Shown here piece after piece: positions 17,499 through 24,321 of a stretch of 64,000 bases of DNA. A model generated the notes under the pieces. The model made no database searches and was not told the origin of the DNA. It saw only the letters and a program-made list of their open reading frames with translations. The stretch covers positions 1,496,501 to 1,560,500 of the forward strand of contig NZ_AP023033.1 of assembly GCF_019670125.1 (NCBI RefSeq), written 5' to 3'. The position numbers were made by a program, and so were the translations under genes. Each line of letters opens with the position of its first letter. Position 1 is the first letter of the stretch. Source of the stretch: Agarivorans aestuarii. GTDB lineage: Bacteria > Pseudomonadota > Gammaproteobacteria > Enterobacterales > Celerinatantimonadaceae.

Positions 17499-18278
17499 AT
17501 GGGTGATAACCAGGATGAACCTATTAACGATCCGATGGGCATTGCCCTATTGTTAACAAACTTGGAACATGAATTTTGCGAGTTAATTGACGATCAAACA
17601 TCATCTGAAAGAAAAGCGGCGGTGCTATTGAATGTGTTACACCTACGCATCATCACACGTATTCTCGAAAGCTTTACTGAGACCACGACAGCACTTGCTG
17701 CTTTTGAATTCGAAGGCGCGGAAGATCATGCTCAATCGTCGACCCCACCCGCTGCTAACGGGCTAGAAACTGAGACTGCCCGGGAGCTGCATGAATTTAT
17801 TGAAACAGTCAATATGTTTAACGCAAGATTAAATGTAGTAAAAGCACATGTATGGAAAGCGCGCAGCGATATTATCTTTACCAGCTTGGCCATTCTGCTA
17901 ATGTGGCGCCATAGAAACTATGAGAAGCTTCTGGAAACTTTAAAAGCTGTAAGCCTGTTTGTGATTGACGCAGAACTCGGTGGCGCAGCGGCCCTTTTGC
18001 AGCAAATTAAAGACATGTGGGAGAGCGAGCGAACTCGAAAGCATAAGGAGAATGTGCGCAACAAAATTTGGATAGAGAAGCGAGGTGAATTCAATCATTG
18101 TTGCATTGAGTGGCTTTTTAGCGCCGCTTTCTTTATCGAACTAATGAAATCGCACATACAAGGCGCCCATGCCGACAGTGAAACATTGAGCTCGCGAGCT
18201 GCTGAGCAAATTGAACAGTTCCATACAGCAGAATGGCAGATAATAAAGGAAACCTTAGAAGCGCGGCCGAATGTATAG
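17499..18278 (+). CDS. Hypothetical helical protein
   Basis: A 259-residue protein, largely alpha-helical and acidic, not recognised. A moderately hydrophobic helix (about 125-137, DIIFTSLAILLMW) and a second one (about 205-218, CIEWLFSAAFFIEL) may be buried or membrane-associated. TTAAGGAG precedes the ATG at good spacing. The left arm of repeat B copy 2 overlaps its stop codon, as if the repeat belonged to the gene's 3' end. Confidence 0.62.
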   Translation: MGDNQDEPINDPMGIALLLTNLEHEFCELIDDQTSSERKAAVLLNVLHLRIITRILESFTETTTALAAFEFEGAEDHAQSSTPPAANGLETETARELHEFIETVNMFNARLNVVKAHVWKARSDIIFTSLAILLMWRHRNYEKLLETLKAVSLFVIDAELGGAAALLQQIKDMWESERTRKHKENVRNKIWIEKRGEFNHCCIEWLFSAAFFIELMKSHIQGAHADSETLSSRAAEQIEQFHTAEWQIIKETLEARPNV

Positions 18279-18341
18279 TAAAAGCAGTCGGAGAGTTTAC
18301 AGCTCTCTCTTTGGGTTTCAATTCACCAACCAGCTTACTAT
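18275..18341 (+). repeat. Structured repeat element B, copy 2
   Basis: Outer arms ATAGTAA (18275-18281) and TTACTAT (18335-18341) are complementary, yet unlike the arms of copy 1. The inner GAGAG/CTCTC hairpin and the conserved block at 18308-18337 (28 of 30 bases identical to copy 1) are retained. Conserved core with covarying outer stem suggests selection on structure. It follows the 259-residue hypothetical gene. Confidence 0.6.
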
Positions 18342-18416
18342 CAGAACTTTAAGGAGCTATTAAGCACACAGATATTCACTATTTGCTTGGTTAGTACTTA
18401 AGACCTTACTCAGCCT

Positions 18417-18725
18417 TTATTGCTTCAAATTACATCGACTCTGCCAGTAAATGGATTGCCGAGAACCGGTATATTGTTCAGCTAGAAAAGTCATTGAAGG
18501 GGCATGCCCTAACTCAGCCATCATTCTTATATTAGCAAAGGCTTTGTCAAATAAAGGGATGGCCTCTATGCTAACGCTAAGTATCGCATCGTAGAGATAT
18601 TGATCGTTGGAATCATCATTTACTAAGCTCCACATATAGTTTTTGAAAAAGCCACTAAACAGATTCGTAACATCTGTTGGCAGGTCCATTTTTAGGCACT
18701 TATGTAGGAGTGTGGCTGTCCTCAA
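18417..18725 (-). pseudogene. Possible 5'-truncated hypothetical gene
   Basis: From a TTG at 18725 the frame encodes 102 residues of globular-looking protein (TNLFSGFFKNYMWSLVND; IEAIPLFDKAFANIRMMAELG). The same frame remains open and protein-like upstream to 18893 (for example RRQQYIKLYGYDNF and ITVDFEHLKTQKCELPSS) but contains no ATG, GTG or further TTG. So either the true start lies in a lost 5' part, or a rare ATT/ATA start is used. Repeat A copy 3 begins 43 bases beyond the open frame, consistent with truncation at a rearrangement point. No family was recognised. Confidence 0.45.
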
Positions 18726-18935
18726 AAGAAGATGGGGGTGTATTGACGAATTAAGAAAGCTGCTCGGTAATTCACACTTTTGTGTCTTTAAATGCTCAAA
18801 ATCAACGGTAATGAAATTATCATAACCGTAGAGCTTTATGTATTGCTGTCGGCGAGCAATAAAGTTTGATCGTTTTTTGCTATTAGGTTCTATTTAATCT
18901 CGGAAGTAGTGAGATTAAAGATTGATCATTCTCCA

Positions 18936-19021
18936 ACACGTTTTTGGACAATTCTGAGTTAGCGATTTTGCTAATTTAGAGATCTACGGATTAGGTGGCG
19001 TATGGCAACGCTGTATGTCCA
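18936..19021 (+). repeat. Structured repeat element A, copy 3
   Basis: Head ACACGTTTTTGGACAATT (one base different from copies 1 and 2 over 16), hairpin TTAGC (18959-18963) with GCTAA (18970-18974), and tail GGTGGCGTATGGCAACGC (18994-19011) matching copy 1. TGGACA in the head is complementary to TGTCCA at 19016-19021. It has the same orientation as the other two copies and lies in a stretch of about 440 bases that otherwise holds only the remnant 5' part of the 18.4-kb frame. Confidence 0.55.
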
Positions 19022-19167
19022 GCTCTTCTCTGGGTTATTGCAAATGGAAGCTAGATCAGTTCTTCAGTATGTGTACCCTCGCCATTGAAAGCGTCATCTG
19101 GAATACGTAATTAGGTGCGCCACAACACCTTAGTAATAAGTTCGATCTGACATACTATCGAATCTAC

Positions 19168-20559
19168 TTACTTAGACAAAGGGTTCATAGACTTAACGTC
19201 ACTAACAATCTGCTTTAGTAAGCTCGTGTGCTCCTTAACGGTATTAGCAGATAAAGCATGTTCAAGCTTCTTATCTATAGGTGTTCTGTAGATCTTGTCT
19301 ACTGACTCCATGATCAACTTGTCTTTGTTCTCATCAGTGTTCAACTGTTCAGCATAAGAGTTCACAGTCAGTGCTACAGCAGACTTGAAAGCATACTCCT
19401 CTTGGAAGTTTCTTTCTTTCGAATACTGCGAGATAACAAACCACATAAACGCCAAAGCAGGGATGATTTTTAATGAGTTTACAGCGAAGCTTTGCCAAGT
19501 CAGTTCAGCTAAAGACGTTCCATTAAAGATAGAACCTATCCACCAAATAGTAAGACCCGCAGCTACAGGAACAAGAAAACCCCAGAACTTGATAGTACCT
19601 GTCAGTTCTTTTTTACGTGCTTTAAAAGTCTCAAACAAAGAAGCTCCTACTTCACGACCTATCAGATCGTCTAGGTATTGGCTTCGTTCGTTGTAGCTAT
19701 TATGTCTTTGTTCTATATCAGCTAGTGCAAGCATCATTTCAGAGTCATGCTTCGCAAACTCTGCTCTTTGATGTTCCGTATTAGAAAACGCTTCTTCGAA
19801 TAGCTTATCTTGTTCGGCTATAAACTCGTCTAACTTTTCTTCTCTTTCTTTTAGAAAGTTCTGTGCTTCTCTTATCCGTCGGTCAAGGTCTAACTTTGTT
19901 TGCTCATTACTGTTTACCCCGTCTTCGGCACGAGTGATTATCTGCAAACCTTTATTGTTAATACTGTTGATTTCAGACTCTTGCTGTCTAGCCGCTTCTA
20001 ACAGACTTGTAATCTCGTTTAATTCGGCTGATTTAGACTTGGTTAAGTTATCTAACTTAGCTTTCGTTTCTTCGAATTCGTTTAGTAGCTCAGAAAGGTT
20101 TTCAGAAACACCTGACAAGTAGTTTTTTAAAGTAGTGATTTGATTTTGTTCAGTTTCAAGGTCTATCGGACTATAGAAGTCAGATGAACGAACATATAAA
20201 CCATTCAAAGTTAAGTAATGAAGCAATCTATTGATACTCGATACAGCAGCAGGATAGTTATTACCGTTTATCTGATTAACCAAGTTAGCAAAATCTTGGT
20301 TCAAGTTACCGTTGCCAAAGTCATTTTGAAAGTTACAAGTAAACGGCATGAACTTTAGCTGCCCATTTATATCAGCATGTTCAAAAGCAACTGAGATACG
20401 TTCTATTGCACCTACAAACTCGTTTATAGACAGCTCACCGATAACCGTTTGGTCAGTATCAGCTACATCAGGATATGCTTCGGTTAGTTTTGTTGAAAGA
20501 TCTATATTGCTTAATCGATCTAAAGCATCCTTGACTTGTTTCGCTTGCGTTTGATTCAT
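19168..20559 (-). CDS. Coiled-coil membrane protein of unknown function
   Basis: A 463-residue protein from the ATG at 20559 (AGGGAGTG upstream; a GTG two codons earlier is less well placed). The N-terminal part is soluble, a long coiled coil covers about residues 135-285 (NQITTLKNYLSG onward, Glu/Lys/Leu heptads), and two transmembrane helices follow (about 325-343, WGFLVPVAAGLTIWWIGSIF; 365-380). The C-terminal cytoplasmic piece has RNFQEEYAFKSAVALTVNSY. This order resembles DUF6161-like proteins seen near accessory genes, but I cannot confirm the family. Low GC suggests acquisition. Confidence 0.65.
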   Translation of the reverse strand: MNQTQAKQVKDALDRLSNIDLSTKLTEAYPDVADTDQTVIGELSINEFVGAIERISVAFEHADINGQLKFMPFTCNFQNDFGNGNLNQDFANLVNQINGNNYPAAVSSINRLLHYLTLNGLYVRSSDFYSPIDLETEQNQITTLKNYLSGVSENLSELLNEFEETKAKLDNLTKSKSAELNEITSLLEAARQQESEINSINNKGLQIITRAEDGVNSNEQTKLDLDRRIREAQNFLKEREEKLDEFIAEQDKLFEEAFSNTEHQRAEFAKHDSEMMLALADIEQRHNSYNERSQYLDDLIGREVGASLFETFKARKKELTGTIKFWGFLVPVAAGLTIWWIGSIFNGTSLAELTWQSFAVNSLKIIPALAFMWFVISQYSKERNFQEEYAFKSAVALTVNSYAEQLNTDENKDKLIMESVDKIYRTPIDKKLEHALSANTVKEHTSLLKQIVSDVKSMNPLSK

Positions 20560-20818
20560 AATCACTCCCTAAAGATCTGAAAACATTCTACATAAATCGA
20601 GAAAAAAAGCGATTTACTATAGGTGTTCCAAACTCTAGGGTTGCTGTGTGGTAAGACCCTAGCTGACTAGACATTACACAGATAAGAAAATGTAGGTCAA
20701 ACCACCTCACAGTGATTTGTGAGGTTGAACGCTACTGGCAAGGAATGGGGCATAAATGTGCTGGCAATTAATTTAGCTAAACCTAGTCATCTACAATTTG
20801 TTTTTTTTAAAACATAAA
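20560..20818. other. Intergenic stretch with two inverted repeats
   Basis: No gene is visible. CTAGGGT (20636-20642) pairs with ACCCTAG (20657-20663), and ACCTCACA (20704-20711) pairs with TGTGAGGT (20718-20725). The promoter of the minus-strand coiled-coil gene must lie here; the palindromes could be operators or remains of mobile ends. Confidence 0.4.
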
Positions 20819-20843
20819 AAAGGCCGCTTAATTAGCGGCCTTT
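20819..20843 (-). terminator. Intrinsic terminator of the PL7 alginate lyase gene
   Basis: Read on the minus strand, AAAGGCCGCT and AGCGGCCTTT form a ten-bp GC-rich stem with a five-base loop, followed by a T-run, about 30 bases after the lyase stop codon. Confidence 0.85.
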
Positions 20844-20874
20844 GTCTGCTTGTTAGATACTCTGACAACTCAAC

Positions 20875-22335
20875 TTATGGGTTGTAGTTATCGTGAGTAT
20901 TGGTCAATTTGTAGAAAGTGACTTTTGCGTAGTCGCTATCGTTACTGCTGTTGTCTTGCAGGTAGATGCCGGCTTTAAAGTACATGTAGTTGCTGGAATC
21001 ATCGTAACCACTGCCAGACATGTTGATAGTTTTGCTGGCGAGCTGGCTGCCATTTTGGCTGATCTTGGCAGTAAGTGAGTCACCATTCACCGTAATGGTA
21101 TAAGAGAACTCTTCGTTCAAGGCGATACCGTTTGATGGGTTAGAGGTGCTGTTTAAATCACCATTTGAACTTACCATGCTGCCTAGTAGGTTGTACCACG
21201 TTTCGTTACCACCGTCTGATTTCGACGTTTCGTGGGCAAAGTAAATAGCACCATTACTGTTACCCGGTAGTTTGTGGTAGTAAAGGCGGATAGGTTCGTT
21301 CCCCTCTGCATGAATTTGCCCAATTACAATTCGGCCCACTTGCTCGTTGTTTGAGCTTGTTGTGGTCACGTGATTTACCGCAAGGGTGGCGTCTAGTACA
21401 CCGTCAATGCCGCCAAAAGCGCTTTGGCTGCTGCTTGGAATACTTGAAAACGCCCAGTTATTGTCTTTACCACTGGTAGAATACGAGGTGTTTCCGCGGC
21501 GCAACATTTCGCGTAATTCGGTGCGTACATATTTGGTACCGCTAGAGGTTGTTACCCCTTTAACTGGCGTGTAAAACACCATGCCGCCGTCGCTACCGGT
21601 GTAGAAGTAGCTATCTTCGTAACTTGCCGCTAGCTCTACTTCTTTAATTGAAGTGGCGTAACCGTCGCCTTCATCTACTGGAATGCTTAGGTACCAGTCC
21701 AATAGATCAAAATTGCCAGAAGGTGCTTTAGACGCATCAAGATTGTGGTCACCGCCGCCGCTACCGCCACCTGAACCGCCGCCAGATGTATCATCGGTTC
21801 TGGTTAGTTCCCATTGCTGGTTAATGTTGCCGCTGCTTGATGTCCAAAGGTAGAGTGATTGGCGCAGTGCGGCACCGCCATTGCCATCGATAGAAAAGCC
21901 TGGTGCATTGCGTTTTTCAAAACGGTAGATCTCGGTGCCACTGGTTACTTTAACTTTCTTCCAGTGTTGGTCGTAGTTGCTGGAATCACATACCTCTAGG
22001 GTAACTGCTTGACGCTTAGCACCACCCGTTCCGCCATCCCAACAAAGGCTAGTACCCTCTTTCTTGTAAGAGTAGTAACCACTTCCATGACTAATTTGCA
22101 CCCAGTTTTGATTTACATTGGTGGTTTTGGTTGTCCATAGGTAAAGCTGCTGTCCTTCAACAGCGCCGCCGTTCCCATCAATTGAGTAGCCCGTTTCCAT
22201 CTTTTGCATGTTGAAAGTTGCAGCAGTCGCCAACGAAGAAGATAGCGCTAGAACAACAAAGCAAAGTGATTTTTTTAGTGCTTTACCATTAATGAGTGTC
22301 TTGTTCGAATCAGTGCATTTATCAATAGGTTTCAT
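20875..22335 (-). CDS. PL7 alginate lyase with ricin-type lectin domain
   Basis: Secreted polysaccharide lyase that should cleave alginate by beta-elimination. After a signal peptide (to about residue 39, ATAA) comes a ricin-B/CBM13-like lectin region (39-178) with duplicated GYSIDGNGGAVEGQQLYLW and GFSIDGNGGAALRQSLYLW motifs, a Gly-Ser linker (184-195), and the PL7 catalytic domain (about 205-486). The three PL7 signatures are RTELRE (271-276), QIH (340-342) and YFKAGIY (452-458). Length and domain order suit an extracellular endolyase. Its own terminator and promoter region mark it as a single-gene unit. Confidence 0.94.
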   Translation of the reverse strand: MKPIDKCTDSNKTLINGKALKKSLCFVVLALSSSLATAATFNMQKMETGYSIDGNGGAVEGQQLYLWTTKTTNVNQNWVQISHGSGYYSYKKEGTSLCWDGGTGGAKRQAVTLEVCDSSNYDQHWKKVKVTSGTEIYRFEKRNAPGFSIDGNGGAALRQSLYLWTSSSGNINQQWELTRTDDTSGGGSGGGSGGGDHNLDASKAPSGNFDLLDWYLSIPVDEGDGYATSIKEVELAASYEDSYFYTGSDGGMVFYTPVKGVTTSSGTKYVRTELREMLRRGNTSYSTSGKDNNWAFSSIPSSSQSAFGGIDGVLDATLAVNHVTTTSSNNEQVGRIVIGQIHAEGNEPIRLYYHKLPGNSNGAIYFAHETSKSDGGNETWYNLLGSMVSSNGDLNSTSNPSNGIALNEEFSYTITVNGDSLTAKISQNGSQLASKTINMSGSGYDDSSNYMYFKAGIYLQDNSSNDSDYAKVTFYKLTNTHDNYNP

Positions 22336-22823
22336 TACTCATTTCCTTATTTGTAAAACCTTGTTGCTTATTGTGAAGTTACATTAAGGCAGACTAAGAC
22401 GAGCGGGTTTATCCTTAGTTGCCCAGCCTTCTGCAGGCCACGGCTTACCAACTGCTTAAAAGTAAATGACCAACAGCGTTCATAAACGTGATGATTTGTT
22501 TATGAAATTTGATGTTAGCTTTGTTGATGATGAAAAAATCAGCGATGAACTGCAATAATGTGTTTTTATAATACAATTGTTGTTATTTTGTGAACTAGTC
22601 ATACAAATATGAAATTAAATGTTGCTTTGCTTGTTTTTTAAGCTAAAGCAAGGTTTACCAGTTTTAGCCTTATTTGGTGGGTTTTTAGCCTTTTTGAGCT
22701 GGATTACTGGTTAAGTTTGAACTGAAGGCTCTTTTTTCACCTATACAAAAATCTAAAATTGTATGATTTATATGAGCTTTAAGTTTGTTGAATGCTGGTC
22801 GATGTGCTTAGCGGGTAATAAGC
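22336..22823. other. Promoter region between PL7 lyase and satD-like gene
   Basis: About 490 AT-rich bases with no credible gene. The divergent promoters for the alginate lyase (minus) and the SatD-type gene (plus) must lie here or in the adjoining tandem sites. No specific activator site could be identified for the lyase. Confidence 0.4.
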
Positions 22824-22886
22824 AAGTTACTTTATGGTATGTAACTTATTTGGGTTACATTTTACAAAGTAACTAATTTGGGTTAC
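22824..22886 (+). promoter_or_regulatory. Tandem GTAAC-N8-GTTAC palindromic sites
   Basis: Two near-identical 18-bp copies, GTAACTTATTTGGGTTAC (22841-22858) and GTAACTAATTTGGGTTAC (22869-22886), each a GTAAC/GTTAC palindrome, stand 28 bases apart. AAGTTAC (22824-22830) with GTAACTT (22841-22847) makes a further overlapping inverted repeat. They end 27 bases before the SatD-type start, so they probably bind a repressor, perhaps the product itself. Confidence 0.6.
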
Positions 22887-22913
22887 CTTGTTCTCAATGA
22901 AGAGGATAATACT

Positions 22914-23576
22914 ATGCAGCAGGTAGCCGTTCTTACTGGGGACTTAGTTGGCTCTAGCGAGTTAAACAGCCAAGATTTTGCAAAAATTTTGCAGCGATTG
23001 AGCGCTAGTTTGGCTTTAGCCAGCGAACGCTACCAATGTCGCTACGAAATTTTTCGCGGTGATGCTTTTCAGCTGGTGCTAAATGATCCACGCCAAGCAT
23101 TAGAATGTGCTTTAGCCATTCGTTTAGATTTAAAAGCCTCTGGCGATAAAAACTTAGCCTTTGATGCACGTATTGGAATTGGTATTGGCGAGATAGATCC
23201 TTTGGCGGAGTTTGTGTCACGCTCAAATGGTGAAGCCTTTGTATTATCTGGGCGCGGACTAGATAGTCTTAAACGTCACTATTTGGGAATATTTAGCAAC
23301 GACACTAAGTTTACGCAACGTATTGAATTGCTAACTAAATTTGCCGATCATCAAGTGCAAGAGCTTACCATTAAACAAGCGCAAGCCTTGTCGTTATACT
23401 GGCAGCTAACTGAGCCAAGCCACGCAGCACTGGCGGCGCAACTTAATAGTTCACGGGTAAATGCCACTAAGTTGCTCAATCAGTCTCAGTACCAATTGCT
23501 AGAAGAATATAAACTGTTTTTTATCCAACTTATGGAAGAGTTTTATTATGGAAACACTGGCGCAATTCGCTCTTAG
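22914..23576 (+). CDS. SatD family protein
   Basis: Cytoplasmic protein of about 220 residues. The N-terminal two thirds (VAVLTGDLVGSSELN; YEIFRGDAFQLVL; ARIGIGIGEI) resemble a degenerate nucleotidyl-cyclase-like fold typical of SatD. The C-terminal piece (LAAQLNSSRVNATKLLNQSQYQLLEEY) looks like a helix-turn-helix, so DNA binding is plausible. The ATG at 22914 has AAGAGGA at good spacing; an upstream TTG at 22878 falls inside the operator-like repeat. The next gene overlaps its end by 29 bases, which fits the common SatD plus DUF3307 pairing. Confidence 0.8.
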   Translation: MQQVAVLTGDLVGSSELNSQDFAKILQRLSASLALASERYQCRYEIFRGDAFQLVLNDPRQALECALAIRLDLKASGDKNLAFDARIGIGIGEIDPLAEFVSRSNGEAFVLSGRGLDSLKRHYLGIFSNDTKFTQRIELLTKFADHQVQELTIKQAQALSLYWQLTEPSHAALAAQLNSSRVNATKLLNQSQYQLLEEYKLFFIQLMEEFYYGNTGAIRS

Positions 23577-24288
23577 TATTGGCTTAGCTTATCTGTTGTT
23601 AGAGTTTTATTGTTTACCAAACTCTTGGCTCGAGGCCATTCAGCAAAGTAAGTTTGCAGCTGGTGGTTTGTATTTTCGCGCGCTGCTTATCACGGTGTTG
23701 TTTGCAGGCATAAGCATGTTGTTTGTATCAGCACTTGGCCCTTTGTTAGCGGCTATAGCGGCATTGTTTATCGCCAGTGTGTTAATTGCTGGGGTAAGTG
23801 CTTACTTGCCCGATAGAAGCCGTTATTACCTTGGCCAGCAACTAGCCCAGCTTGCAGTATTGTTGCTATTGGTTGTGGAGCTAAGCCAAGCCTGGCCGCT
23901 AGTGAGTGTGCTCTTCGAGCAAGCGATGCAGGCCAAAGTATTAGTAATTATTTTTGCTTATTTACTTATTTGGGGGCCATGTTCAAAGGTGCTTGGCTTA
24001 ATCTTGCAGCGCTGGAGCCCACTTACTGAACAGCCAAAGCAAAATTTACCTATGGCTGGACAGGCGATTGGCATGGTAGAGCGTAGCTTGGTGCTTACTT
24101 GTGTATTGCTCAATCAATTTGCCGCAATTGGCTTTATCGTTACCGCCAAATCGATTTTTCGTTTTGGCGACCTAAAAGATCATACCGATCGAAAACTTAC
24201 CGAATATGTAATGCTGGGTACTTTACTTAGTGTTGCCGCCAGCGTGTTTATTGGCTTGGCTGCACATGCCTTATATCACGCCCTATAG
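23548..24288 (+). CDS. DUF3307-type membrane protein
   Basis: Integral membrane protein of 246 residues with about six to seven hydrophobic helices. The closing region (VERSLVLTCVLLNQFAAIGFIVTAKSIFRFGDLKD, then EYVMLGTLLSVAASVFIGLA) is the part characteristic of DUF3307 proteins found with SatD. The biochemical role is unknown. Its ATG lies inside the end of the SatD-type gene, so the two should be made together. RecQ-like helicase follows 33 bases after the stop and may be on the same transcript. Confidence 0.8.
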   Translation: METLAQFALSIGLAYLLLEFYCLPNSWLEAIQQSKFAAGGLYFRALLITVLFAGISMLFVSALGPLLAAIAALFIASVLIAGVSAYLPDRSRYYLGQQLAQLAVLLLLVVELSQAWPLVSVLFEQAMQAKVLVIIFAYLLIWGPCSKVLGLILQRWSPLTEQPKQNLPMAGQAIGMVERSLVLTCVLLNQFAAIGFIVTAKSIFRFGDLKDHTDRKLTEYVMLGTLLSVAASVFIGLAAHALYHAL

Positions 24289-24321
24289 TTAAATTTATTT
24301 AACCACTAAGAGCTTACCTAC

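Noticed and set aside
12765-19021. Interpretation of repeats A and B as integron attC sites
   Set aside because: The required terminal RYYYAAC and GTTRRRY cores are not found in proper positions, gene orientations are mixed, and no integron integrase is present. The cassette-like layout is kept only as an analogy.
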